In this document: positions 24,655-33,870 of the stretch, piece by piece
How the letters are laid out: every line of letters starts with the position of its first letter
How positions within the stretch are numbered: the first letter of the stretch is position 1
NCBI RefSeq assembly: GCF_000244975.1
Contig: NZ_CM001440.1
Span: 3,704,325 to 3,768,324 of the forward strand
Length of the DNA: 64,000 nucleotides
Reading direction: 5' to 3'
Source of the DNA: Saccharomonospora cyanea NA-134
Lineage (GTDB): Bacteria > Actinomycetota > Actinomycetes > Mycobacteriales > Pseudonocardiaceae
Notes under the pieces: generated by a model
Told to the model about the DNA's origin: nothing
The model's input: the letters and a program-made list of their open reading frames with translations, nothing else
The model's database searches: none
Program-made: the position numbers and the translations under genes

Positions 24655-25797
24655 TCAGTCCGCGTGCGCCCATGCCTTCGACAGCGCGACCTTGCCGCGC
24701 GTCTGGAGCAGTGCACCCGAGTACAGCCTCGCCCCGAACAGGGTCACGAGCGCCGCGAACACCGCCAGCAGTCCGAGCGAGGCCACGGCCTCCCACACCA
24801 CGGCCTCACCGTTGAACATCCGCACCGGCATCGCCACGGCGGCGGAGAACGGCACGTACGACAGCACGGTCATCACGGTCTCGTTGTCGGAGAAGAACAT
24901 CACCGCGAAGTACGGCCCCATCACCAGCATCATGGCCAGTCCCATGGTGGCACCGAGATCCTCCTGACGGCTCACCAGCGACCCCGTCACCGCCCACATC
25001 GCGGCGAGCAGCAGGAACCCGAGGATCATGAACGGCACGAACCAGCCGAGCGCGGGCAGGACCACCGTCAGCAGGTCGCCGTGGCCGCCTGCCCGCAGTG
25101 CGAGAGGCGCGGCGATCGCCACCACCACGACCTGACCGAGCGTCAGCAGCGTGTGGCCCACGATCTTGCCCGCGAGCAGCGCCTTCACCGGTACGGTCGA
25201 CACGAGGATCTCCACGACCCGGGTCTGTTTCTCCGTCACCGTGCTCTGGGCGATGGCGACCCCGCCCATGCCGAACATCAGGAACAACACCGCCAGGACC
25301 ATCACCACGACGGCGTTCTCACCGTTGGACACCTCGGACGTCTCCAACAGGTCCACCGGTGGAACCGCGCCCAGCCCCGCGACGATCTCGGCGGGTGGGT
25401 CGGACAAGGCGACGACGCGCACGCCCGTCACCGACTCGCCCGTCGTGTCGGGCACGACAGCCGCGTCCACCTCCTCCGCGCGGACGAGTTCCCTCGCGGT
25501 GGCGACGTCCTCCGCCTCGACGATCTCGGTGTCGAGTCGCTCCAGTACGGGCCGGACCTCGGCGCTGCCCACGACGGCGACGCTCGTCTGCCCCCCGCCG
25601 AACACGGACGGCAGCACGGACATCGCGAACAGGCCGACGACGACGACCGCGAGTCCGATCCAGAAACTCTTGAGCTGCAGGAACGACTTGGCCTCGCGTT
25701 CCGCGACGAGCCAGGTCGCCGACCAGAACGAGGTGCCGCCCGCCTTGCCGTGTTCCGAACCGCTCTCCGGGGACTGCCGCACAGTCGTGGTGGTCAT
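24655..25797 (-). CDS. ABC-2 type transporter permease, NatB-like
   Basis: The 380-residue protein has one N-terminal membrane helix (FWIGLAVVVVGLFAMSVLP). An extracytoplasmic domain of about 110 residues follows, and then a block of five or six helices including VVVMVLAVLFLMFGMGGVAI. The segment STVTEKQTRVVEILVSTV is typical of NatB/ABC-2 permeases. The ATG at 25797 overlaps the ATPase stop by one base. Together they form an exporter, perhaps for sodium or a drug. Confidence 0.88.
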   Translation of the reverse strand: MTTTTVRQSPESGSEHGKAGGTSFWSATWLVAEREAKSFLQLKSFWIGLAVVVVGLFAMSVLPSVFGGGQTSVAVVGSAEVRPVLERLDTEIVEAEDVATARELVRAEEVDAAVVPDTTGESVTGVRVVALSDPPAEIVAGLGAVPPVDLLETSEVSNGENAVVVMVLAVLFLMFGMGGVAIAQSTVTEKQTRVVEILVSTVPVKALLAGKIVGHTLLTLGQVVVVAIAAPLALRAGGHGDLLTVVLPALGWFVPFMILGFLLLAAMWAVTGSLVSRQEDLGATMGLAMMLVMGPYFAVMFFSDNETVMTVLSYVPFSAAVAMPVRMFNGEAVVWEAVASLGLLAVFAALVTLFGARLYSGALLQTRGKVALSKAWAHAD

Positions 25798-26678
25798 CAG
25801 ATGGCCTCCTTGAAGATCTCTTCCAGCGAGGGCAGCATCGGGGCGAAGCTGCGTACGGCACCCTTGCCGAGCGCGGCGTGCAGCACGTCCTGGTCGCTGG
25901 TGCCGTCGGTGAGCTCGAACACCGCGCGAGGCCCGTCCAGGTCGACCACGCGCACCCCCGCGAGGTCGCGCAGCCACCCGGCGTCGGAGTCCACCACGAT
26001 TTCCCAACGCGCCGTGCCGTAGTCGCGGCGCAGTTCCTCCCGGTCACCGCTCGCGGCGATCGTGCCGCCGGAGAGGATCACGAGATCGTCGCAGAGCTGT
26101 TCCACGATGGCGAGCTGGTGGCTGGAGAACAGCACGGGCACGCCCCGCGCGGCCCGCTCTCGCAGCACACCGAGCACCACCCCGACAGCGATGGGGTCGA
26201 GCCCGGAGAACGGCTCGTCGAGGATCAGCAGCACGGGGTCGTGCACCAGCGCGGCCGCCACCTGGACCCGCTGCTGGTTGCCCAGCGACAGATCCTCCAG
26301 CTTGTCGTTCGCCCGGGAGGTGAGGTCGAGCTGGTCGAGCAGCTCCTCGGTGTTACGCCGGGCGGTGGCGCGGTCCAGACCGTGCAGCTGGCCGAGCCAC
26401 GCGACCTGCTCGGCGATCTTCATCTTCGGATACAGCCCGCGTTCCTCCGGCATGTAGCCGAAACGTTGCCGCAGTGACCCCGTGACCGGCTCGCCGTTCC
26501 ACGTCACCGAGCCACCGTGCGCGGCGAGCACCCCCAGGATGATGCGCATCGTGGTGGTCTTGCCCGCGCCGTTGGCACCGAGGAAACCCGTCATCCGGCC
26601 GGGGCGCACCTCGAACGACACGTCGTCGAGCACCCTGTGTTCGCCGAAGCGGCGGCTGATGCTGGTCACTGTCAACAT
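25797..26678 (-). CDS. ABC transporter ATPase, NatA-like
   Basis: The 293-residue protein has Walker A GANGAGKTTTMR near residues 34-45, signature LSLGNQQRVQVAAALVHDP near residue 130, and Walker B LLILDEPFSGLDP. The C-terminal 80 residues form the DUF4162-type tail found in NatA-like subunits. It is coupled to the permease gene. An 86-base gap separates it from the response regulator upstream, so both may share one transcript. Confidence 0.92.
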   Translation of the reverse strand: MLTVTSISRRFGEHRVLDDVSFEVRPGRMTGFLGANGAGKTTTMRIILGVLAAHGGSVTWNGEPVTGSLRQRFGYMPEERGLYPKMKIAEQVAWLGQLHGLDRATARRNTEELLDQLDLTSRANDKLEDLSLGNQQRVQVAAALVHDPVLLILDEPFSGLDPIAVGVVLGVLRERAARGVPVLFSSHQLAIVEQLCDDLVILSGGTIAASGDREELRRDYGTARWEIVVDSDAGWLRDLAGVRVVDLDGPRAVFELTDGTSDQDVLHAALGKGAVRSFAPMLPSLEEIFKEAI

Positions 26679-26764
26679 GCCGGTCAGTCAAGCAGGAACG
26701 GGCCCCCGCGTCGTCAGGCACCGGAACGATCATCGGCGTCCTCCGCGAGGAGGATGCCGACCGG

Positions 26765-27505
26765 TCACGCTCCGCCAGGGGTGACGATGCCGTTCTCGTA
26801 GGCGAAGACGACGGCATGAGTGCGGTCGCGCAGGTCCAGTTTGGAGAGAATGCGCGACACGTGGGTCTTGACGGTGGTCTCGCCGAGGAAGAGCTGTTCG
26901 GCGATCTCGGCGTTGCTCGCGCCCTTGGCCAGCAGGGACAACACCTCGAACTCGCGGTCGGTGAGTTCCGGTGGGCGACGAGGAGGTGTGGCCGCCACCG
27001 GCGTGGAGAACCGCGCGATCACTCTGCGCGTCACCTCGGGGGACAGCAACGCGTCCCCTCGGGCGACCACGCGCACCGACTCGATCAGGTCCTCGGGCGA
27101 GGCGTTCTTCAACAGGAACCCGCTCGCACCCGCCCGCAGGGCCTCGAAGAGGTAGTCCTCGCGGTCGAACGTCGTGAGGATGATGACCTTCGTGGGATGG
27201 TCGCTTCCGGCGGAGCCGAGCAGGCGGCGCGTGGCTTCCAACCCGTCGAGCTTCGGCATCTGGACGTCCATGAGCACCACGTCGGCGCGCAGCCGCCTCG
27301 CGAGTTCGACGGCCTCCGCGCCGTCACCGGCCTCGCCGACCACCTCGATGCCCTCGCCGGAGGACAGGATCACCCGGAACCCGGCACGCACGAGAGCCTG
27401 GTCGTCCGCGAGGAGGACCCGCAACGATCCGTCGTCGTGGTCCTGGGCTTCGGTGCCGGCGTCGGTCACGAGTTCACTGTCCTCCTCACGGGACGTCGTC
27501 CCCAC
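26765..27505 (-). CDS. NarL/LuxR-type response regulator
   Basis: The 246-residue protein has a receiver domain (RVLLADDQALVRAGFRVIL) with the phosphorylated aspartate in VVLMDVQMPKLDG near residue 80. The C-terminal LuxR helix-turn-helix is LTDREFEVLSLLAKGASNAE, then IAEQLFLGETTVKTHVSRIL. The GTG at 27505 overlaps the kinase gene by 20 bases; a GTG at 27469 is the alternative. Its partner kinase is directly upstream, and the likely target is the NatAB-like transporter downstream. Confidence 0.9.
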   Translation of the reverse strand: MGTTSREEDSELVTDAGTEAQDHDDGSLRVLLADDQALVRAGFRVILSSGEGIEVVGEAGDGAEAVELARRLRADVVLMDVQMPKLDGLEATRRLLGSAGSDHPTKVIILTTFDREDYLFEALRAGASGFLLKNASPEDLIESVRVVARGDALLSPEVTRRVIARFSTPVAATPPRRPPELTDREFEVLSLLAKGASNAEIAEQLFLGETTVKTHVSRILSKLDLRDRTHAVVFAYENGIVTPGGA

Positions 27506-28826
27506 TCACCTGCTGGCGGCGGGTGGGTTCGGGAAAGGTGGCCCGAACACGGTACCCGCCGGAGCGCCTCGCCCCTGTCTCCAGCTCCCCGCCGTGGACG
27601 GCGACCCGTTCGCGCATGCCCACCAGGCCGAGTCCACTCCCCTGCCTGCGTCCGGGCCCCGACGGGCCTCGGCCGTCGTCGGTGATCTCCACCTCCACCC
27701 CCGTGCCGAGGTAACGCAACCTCACCTCCACGGAGCGGGCCGCGGCGTGTTTGACGACGTTGGTCAACGCCTCCTGCACCACGCGGTAGACCGAGAGCGC
27801 GACACCCTCCGACACGGGGTAGGCCTCGCCGTAGACGGCGAACGCCGCGTCGAGGGAGGCTGAGCGCGTGCGCTCCACCAGGTCGGGCAGGTCGTCCAGC
27901 CCCGGGGACGCCGCGTGCGAGGTCGCGGGTTCCTCCGGCTCCGCCCGCGTGCCGGTCGGCTCCGCACGCAACACCCCGAGCAGTCCCCGCAACTCCGTGA
28001 TCGCTGTGCGCGCGGTCTCCTCCACCGTGTCCAGCGCGGTGCGCGCGAGTTCGCGGTCGGAGTCGAGCACCCGGCGTGCGGCACCCGCCTGGATTCCCAT
28101 CACCGACACGTGGTGGGCCACGACGTCGTGCAGTTCACGCGCGATCCGGAGTCGTTCGGCCACGATCGCGCCCCGCGTGTTCTCCTCCTGGGAACGCCTC
28201 AGTTGCTCCGCCCGGTACTTCAGCTCCGCCTGCCTGCGCGCCGACAGCCACGCCATCTCGCCGAAGAAGTAGGCCGCCAGGAAGAACATCACGTTGAATC
28301 CGAGGCCGTACAGCACCGTGGCCAGTACCGGATTGAGCGGGCCGCTCGCGCCGGGAAAGTCGGGGGCGGGGTTCAGCAGCAGTTCGACGAGCCCCACCCC
28401 GAGCCAGACGAACATCGCCGCGATGACACCGACTCTCGCCCACCGGGCCACGGTGCGATTGCGTTCCCACGCGCCTGTGCTGTAGATCGCGAGGAACAGG
28501 GCGATGGACGGTACGAAGTTGTCACCGATCTGGCGTGCCTGCACGACGATGAACAGCACGCCGACCGCGATCAGGGTGACCAGCGGGTACCGTCGCCGCA
28601 CGGCCAGCGGCGCGGTGACGGCGGCGCCCAGCAGGAGCTGTTCGCCCAACGACGGGGCCTTGCCGAAGGCCAGCACCCCCATGCTGTTGACGACGACGAC
28701 CGTGAACGCCGCACCGGCGAGCACGACCAGCGCCAACAGGACGTCGTTGCGTTGCTGCCTCGGCGTGGGCGGTGGGCGCCGCCATCGCTGCCAGACCGGT
28801 TCGGCGCCCGTGTTCTCCCTCGCCAC
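27486..28826 (-). CDS. Sensor histidine kinase, HisKA_3 family
   Basis: The protein of about 446 residues has roughly six N-terminal membrane helices and the phospho-acceptor box ARELHDVVAHHVSVMGIQAG near residue 225. The C-terminal ATPase has ALTNVVKHA and DDGRGPSGPGRRQGSGLGLV. The membrane part has almost no outside loops, as in intramembrane-sensing kinases. Start choice is uncertain: GTG at 28826 is preferred over TTG at 28835, and neither has a clear ribosome site. It pairs with the response regulator it overlaps. Confidence 0.88.
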   Translation of the reverse strand: MARENTGAEPVWQRWRRPPPTPRQQRNDVLLALVVLAGAAFTVVVVNSMGVLAFGKAPSLGEQLLLGAAVTAPLAVRRRYPLVTLIAVGVLFIVVQARQIGDNFVPSIALFLAIYSTGAWERNRTVARWARVGVIAAMFVWLGVGLVELLLNPAPDFPGASGPLNPVLATVLYGLGFNVMFFLAAYFFGEMAWLSARRQAELKYRAEQLRRSQEENTRGAIVAERLRIARELHDVVAHHVSVMGIQAGAARRVLDSDRELARTALDTVEETARTAITELRGLLGVLRAEPTGTRAEPEEPATSHAASPGLDDLPDLVERTRSASLDAAFAVYGEAYPVSEGVALSVYRVVQEALTNVVKHAAARSVEVRLRYLGTGVEVEITDDGRGPSGPGRRQGSGLGLVGMRERVAVHGGELETGARRSGGYRVRATFPEPTRRQQVSGDDVP

Positions 28827-28870
28827 GCACGTCAACGTAACAGGGCGGGATGTCGCGTTCGGGCGAAGGC

Positions 28871-29599
28871 TCAGGCCGGTGAGGTGAACGCCACCGAGGT
28901 GAAGTCGCCCCGTTCCCGCACGACGCGATCACCGTAGGTGGAGGGCCGGACGACCTCCAGGATGAGGCAGAACCGACCGTCCAACCCGTGCCGTGACGCC
29001 AGCGTCCGGTAGTTCCTCGTGAGGTAGCGAGCGGCTGCCCGGTTGGTGACGGCCGTCTGCCCGCACACGAGGAACAGCGGCCGCCCCTCCTTCCCGGTGT
29101 CGACCTTGGCGAGCAGGACGAACTCCGCCTCCCCCGGCTTGCGGGGGAACTCCTCGTCCCCGACCCTCAGGGTGAGCAGGTCGCCCACCTCCTCGTAGGG
29201 GTCCATCGACGCACCGGGCACGAACGTCGCGAGGTGCGCCCCCGTTCGCCTGTTCCCTTCGGGCCCCCCGACGCAGAACTCCGTCGCGGAGTCGAACGCG
29301 CTGTCGAACAGGACGCTGTGCCCCTGCACCTTCAACGCGACGTCCGCACCGCACTCCCTGGCCACGGTGGCGAGCTCGACGATCGCGGCGACGTCGAGCT
29401 GGTTCACGCTGTGCGGCGAGGGCGACGACGCGTGCCTCGGCGCCACGATCACGCACTCGGCGCGGGTGGAGAGCCCGAAGAAACGCCTGCGCCGTTCGTC
29501 GCGCCGCCTGCGCCGGAAGCGTTGGAACGACCACACCGCGGTACCGGCGATGACACTGGCGAGCAGGTTGATGACGAGATCACCGACGCTGGACACCAC
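28871..29599 (-). CDS. Conserved actinobacterial membrane-anchored protein of unknown function
   Basis: The 242-residue protein has one N-terminal membrane helix (VGDLVINLLASVIAGTAVW) and then a very basic stretch, RRRRRDERRRR. A compact alpha/beta domain follows with ECVIVAPRHASSPSPHSVN, EFCVGGPEGNRRTGAHL and LVCGQTAVTNRAAARYLTRN. The glycine- and threonine-rich turns look like a nucleotide- or phosphate-binding fold, but no known motif fits. It is divergent from another unknown protein at 30020; the two look like a pair. Function not recognised. Confidence 0.7.
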   Translation of the reverse strand: MVSSVGDLVINLLASVIAGTAVWSFQRFRRRRRDERRRRFFGLSTRAECVIVAPRHASSPSPHSVNQLDVAAIVELATVARECGADVALKVQGHSVLFDSAFDSATEFCVGGPEGNRRTGAHLATFVPGASMDPYEEVGDLLTLRVGDEEFPRKPGEAEFVLLAKVDTGKEGRPLFLVCGQTAVTNRAAARYLTRNYRTLASRHGLDGRFCLILEVVRPSTYGDRVVRERGDFTSVAFTSPA

Positions 29600-30019
29600 G
29601 GACCCCTTCTCGTCGCGTTGTCGATCACCGTAGTGGATCGGACCCGATCCGGGGACCGTTCACGCGCGCACGGCACCGGCTACGACGGCCACGAGCAGTC
29701 CCGCCACGAGACACCAGATCGCCGGGGGTCACGCTCCGGTCTTGGTGGCGGCGACCTTGACCCAGTCGTTCGCGATCGTCAGCGTCTTCCACCGTCCTCG
29801 GTGTCGGTCACCCCCGAAGTGTCCCGACCCGCGCACCCACGGCCAACCCCGTTTCCGCCGCGGGCCGAAAGACTGCTCTGAAAGAGCGGAATTCACGCGA
29901 AGTGGTCGCGTGGGGACCCGTCGTACCGGTACGCCGGGACCGAAGGCTCACCGTGACGGACGGTACGACGGCGGCGCCCAGGACCGCGGTCCGTCATTCC
30001 TTCTGAAAGGACCCCAGCA
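29600..30019. other. 420-bp gap between divergent unknown genes
   Basis: No complete gene is convincing here. On the minus strand one frame stays open from a GTG at 29836 to 29660 except for a TGA at 29729-29731. On the plus strand the region ends with an AAAGGA ribosome site for the gene at 30020. Confidence 0.5.
29660..29836 (-). pseudogene. Interrupted small membrane-protein ORF
   Basis: From a GTG at 29836 the frame encodes 35 residues ending DWVKVAATKTGA, then a TGA. It continues in the same frame for 22 more codons that end in a hydrophobic run, IWCLVAGLLVAVVAGAVRA. Without the stop it would be a 58-residue protein with one C-terminal membrane helix. It may be a decayed small gene or chance. 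Codon use is compatible with coding, but no homologue was recognised. Confidence 0.25.
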
Positions 30020-31105
30020 ATGACCGCCATTCCGAACCGCATCGCCGTGGGTGTGGGCACGGCCGTCTCCGTGCTCGTCGTCGTCCTCGCCCTCGTCTTC
30101 GACTGGGCGACGTGGGTGTGGCTTCCGCTGGCCGCGGTCCTCGGTCCGGCCACGGCGATCGTGCTGCGGTCGGTCCTGCTGGACCGCGACGACGAACCGG
30201 CGCCCCACCCGCAACGGGCCACTCCGGCGGCTCCCCAGCCACCACCGCCTCCCGCTCCTCGGCGCGAGGCCGTCTCCGGTCTGCCGCTACCCACCAAGGA
30301 TCGCGACTACCGTTTCCTGTTCTCCGCCACCGTGTCGTGGCTGCACGACCCCCATGTTCCCGCGATGACCGCCGATCTGGCCGCGATGGCGAAACAGAAC
30401 GTCATCGCGAGGGCCGTCGACCGGGCACGGCAGTACGGGCCCGACGAACACGCCGTCGCGACGGTCGATCTGGGCGCGATCCTGTCGGAACGGATCACGG
30501 TCGCCAACGGTCACTACGTGTGGGCCACCGACGTGACGCTCACGTTGTCCGACGCCGACGCCCGGCGCCTGGAAAGGATCGCCGAACTCCGCAAGCAGCG
30601 GGCGCTGTGGGAACTCGAACGCGCTCACGAACTCGGTGTCCGGGACTATCTCGGCAAAGAGGTGCTGCGTGATCCCGGCTCGGCGGTCACCTGGTGGTTC
30701 GCCCGCAATCTCGACAAACCCGATGCGATCGCCACCACGGTGCGCGACATCGACAACCTGCGCAGGCTGACCTCGGCCGCGCACGCGACACACGTCCCCA
30801 CCTGGGATTCCGGCAGTGGAGGACCGCTCACCGTGTTCCCGGCCCAGCCATCGCCTCCCGTCACGCCGAACGGAAACGACGATCCGGTCCGACGTCTCAC
30901 GGCCGCTGTGGACGAACTCGCCGAAGGCCACGAACCCGCGTTGCGGGCCACGCTGCACCGTCGGCTGGCTGAGCTCCTGCGTGTCCACGGGCTCACCGCG
31001 GCGGCGGACACGCTGTCCCGCCCGGACGACGTCGTGGAGGCGGAACCCGGGAACCGCGACGACGGCCCCGAGGACGGGATCACCCGGCCTGCGCTCCCGT
31101 CCTGA
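30020..31105 (+). CDS. Conserved actinobacterial membrane protein of unknown function
   Basis: The 361-residue protein has two N-terminal membrane helices (residues about 7-25 and 29-50) and a proline-rich linker near residues 60-85. A conserved domain starting KDRDYRFLFSATVSW follows, then a helical stretch RRLERIAELRKQRALWELER, and GSAVTWWFARNLDKPDA. The helix-rich middle recalls SPFH/stomatin-like proteins, but the resemblance is weak. It is divergent from the unknown gene at 28871, and its last 26 bases overlap the convergent response-regulator gene. Confidence 0.7.
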   Translation: MTAIPNRIAVGVGTAVSVLVVVLALVFDWATWVWLPLAAVLGPATAIVLRSVLLDRDDEPAPHPQRATPAAPQPPPPPAPRREAVSGLPLPTKDRDYRFLFSATVSWLHDPHVPAMTADLAAMAKQNVIARAVDRARQYGPDEHAVATVDLGAILSERITVANGHYVWATDVTLTLSDADARRLERIAELRKQRALWELERAHELGVRDYLGKEVLRDPGSAVTWWFARNLDKPDAIATTVRDIDNLRRLTSAAHATHVPTWDSGSGGPLTVFPAQPSPPVTPNGNDDPVRRLTAAVDELAEGHEPALRATLHRRLAELLRVHGLTAAADTLSRPDDVVEAEPGNRDDGPEDGITRPALPS

Positions 31106-31754
31106 GGAAGTGGAGCACGGCGAGCACTCTGCGGTTCGCGTCGTCGGTGGGGGGCAGGTTCAGCTTCGCGAAGATGTTGCCGATGTGCTTGCCCACCGCC
31201 GCGTCACTCACCACGAGTGCGCGCGCGATGCCGGCGTTCGAGCGGCCTTCGGCCATCAGCGCCAACACCTCGCGTTCCCTCGGGCTGAGCGGGGCGAGCG
31301 GGTCACGTCGGCGCCGCAGCAGTTGGCGCACCACCTCGGGATCCACCACCGTGTTGCCGGAGGCGACGCGCTCGACGGCGTCGGCGAACTCGGTGACGTC
31401 GGTGATGCGGTCCTTGAGCAGGTAGCCGACCCCCGAACCGCCCGGGGCCTCCAGCAGCTCCGCGGCGTAGGTCTGCTCGATGTACTGGCTCAGCACCAGA
31501 ACGGCCGGTGCCGGATCACGACGGCGCAGTTCGATGGCGGCACGCAGACCCTCGTCGACGAAACCGGGCGGCATGCGCACATCGGTGAGCACGAGGTCCG
31601 GCCGGTAGGCCGACACGGCCGACACCAACGTGTCCGCGTCGCCGACCTGAGCCACGACGTCGTGACCGAACCGAGCGAGCAGCCCCGCGATGCCCTCGCG
31701 GATCAGCAGGCCGTCCTCGGCGAGGACGACGCGGAGGGGACGGTCGGGACGCAC
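31080..31754 (-). CDS. NarL/LuxR-type response regulator
   Basis: The 224-residue protein has a receiver domain (LRVVLAEDGLLIREGIAGLL) with the aspartate in LVLTDVRMPPGFVDEG near residue 58. The LuxR helix-turn-helix is LSPREREVLALMAEGRSNAG, then IARALVVSDAAVGKHIGNIF. The GTG at 31754 lies inside the kinase gene, an overlap of 52 bases. The divergent ABC transporter at 33142 is the likely target. The 3' end overlaps the convergent gene at 30020. Confidence 0.9.
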   Translation of the reverse strand: MRPDRPLRVVLAEDGLLIREGIAGLLARFGHDVVAQVGDADTLVSAVSAYRPDLVLTDVRMPPGFVDEGLRAAIELRRRDPAPAVLVLSQYIEQTYAAELLEAPGGSGVGYLLKDRITDVTEFADAVERVASGNTVVDPEVVRQLLRRRRDPLAPLSPREREVLALMAEGRSNAGIARALVVSDAAVGKHIGNIFAKLNLPPTDDANRRVLAVLHFLRTGAQAG

Positions 31755-33007
31755 GGTACCTCCAGACGCAACAGCGTGGGACCACCCGGCGGACTGGACA
31801 ACGACAGTCTGCCGTCCACCACCGCCACGCGGTCCGCCAGCCCGGTCAACCCGCTTCCGCGCGCCGGGTCGGCCCCTCCCACGCCGTCGTCGCGCACGGT
31901 CAGCACGAGCCGGTCGTCCACCAGCCGCCCGGTGACCACCGCTCGGCGTGCTTCGCTGTGTTTGGCGATGTTGGCCACCGCTTCGGCGACCACGAAGTAC
32001 GCCGCCGACTCCACCGGCGTCGGCAGCCTGCGGGGCAGATCCACGTCCACGTCCACCGGGACGACCGAGCGGTCGGACAGCTCCTCCACCGCGGCGGGAA
32101 GTCCCCGGTCCGACAGCACCCGGGGATGGATGCCGCGGACCAGTTCTCTGAGGTCGGCAAGCGCTGCCTTCGCCTGCTCGTGCGCGGTGACGACCAGGGC
32201 TGGGATCTCCGCCTCGGTGGCCACCCGGGCCAGTCCGAGCGTCATGCCGAGGGCGACGAGGCGCTGCTGGGCTCCGTCGTGCAGATCGCGTTCGATGCGC
32301 CGCCGTTCGGCCTCGAACACCTCCGACAACCGGGCGCGGGACCGCACTAGTTCCACGACCCGGCCCTGCAGCTCCGAGTCGCGTCCACCCAGGAGTGAGC
32401 GGGTCAGAGCGAGCCGGACCACCGCCCAGAACGTGGTGGTGTACGCGGCGAGCGCGAACACTACGAATCCCACCAGCACCGCGAGCACCGCCTGCCACCC
32501 GCTTGTGACCAGCACGGCCTTGAGCACCTTGACCTCTTCGCCGTCCACCGCGAGCAACAGCGGGGTGGCGAGCAACGCCCCGGGCACGACGACGAGCAGC
32601 GCCACCGCCACGGCATCGATCGGCCACAGCACCACAGCCAGCAGCACGGCGTAGGCCAGTTCCCTCCAGGTGGCCGGTTCCGACCACCTGGTCCGCAGCC
32701 ACGGCACCAGCCCGGGTCGGTCGGGCACGCTGTGAGGGTTCGGCACGGGATCGTCGCCCAACAGCCGCGCCCGGACGCGTTCCACCGCGGCCACGGGCAA
32801 CCCGAGCAGACCGAAGGCCACCAGCAGCGGAAGTCCCACCAGAAGCACCGCGAACACCGCGCCCACGGCCAGCAACGACACCACGACGACGAGCGTGGCG
32901 ACACCCACCACGACGCCCGAGGCGAGATAAACGCACGCACGCCAGGGCCACGCCGACACGACGAACCCGCGCCGCCGCATCGCTTTCCGCACGATCTCCG
33001 CGATCAC
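31703..33007 (-). CDS. Sensor histidine kinase, HisKA_3 family
   Basis: The protein of about 434 residues has an N-terminal sensor domain with four membrane helices, for example GVATLVVVVSLLAVGAVFAV. The acceptor box is RRRIERDLHDGAQQRLVAL, and the ATPase domain has VANIAKHSEAR and DDGVGGADPARGSGLTGL. Start choice: GTG at 33007, with ATG at 32983 as an alternative that has a better ribosome site. It is coupled to the response regulator at 31080 and divergent from a MacB-like ABC transporter. Confidence 0.88.
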   Translation of the reverse strand: MIAEIVRKAMRRRGFVVSAWPWRACVYLASGVVVGVATLVVVVSLLAVGAVFAVLLVGLPLLVAFGLLGLPVAAVERVRARLLGDDPVPNPHSVPDRPGLVPWLRTRWSEPATWRELAYAVLLAVVLWPIDAVAVALLVVVPGALLATPLLLAVDGEEVKVLKAVLVTSGWQAVLAVLVGFVVFALAAYTTTFWAVVRLALTRSLLGGRDSELQGRVVELVRSRARLSEVFEAERRRIERDLHDGAQQRLVALGMTLGLARVATEAEIPALVVTAHEQAKAALADLRELVRGIHPRVLSDRGLPAAVEELSDRSVVPVDVDVDLPRRLPTPVESAAYFVVAEAVANIAKHSEARRAVVTGRLVDDRLVLTVRDDGVGGADPARGSGLTGLADRVAVVDGRLSLSSPPGGPTLLRLEVPCVPTVPSASSSPRTAC

Positions 33008-33141
33008 AGCTGGGACCCTAGGGCGCCGGGCAGCGGTCGACCCAGGTGGTCGGTACGACTCGTGGGGTGTAGAAAACCCCACCACCGAACTCCCCCTCGG
33101 CACCGTGTGCGCGACCCGAGTCGGCGGCTTGACTTCCGGCC

Positions 33142-33863
<722 letters not shown>

Positions 33864-33870
<7 letters not shown>

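Noticed and set aside
29729-29731. TGA as a selenocysteine codon in the small ORF
   Set aside because: No selenocysteine insertion structure is evident after the codon and the ORF itself is doubtful.
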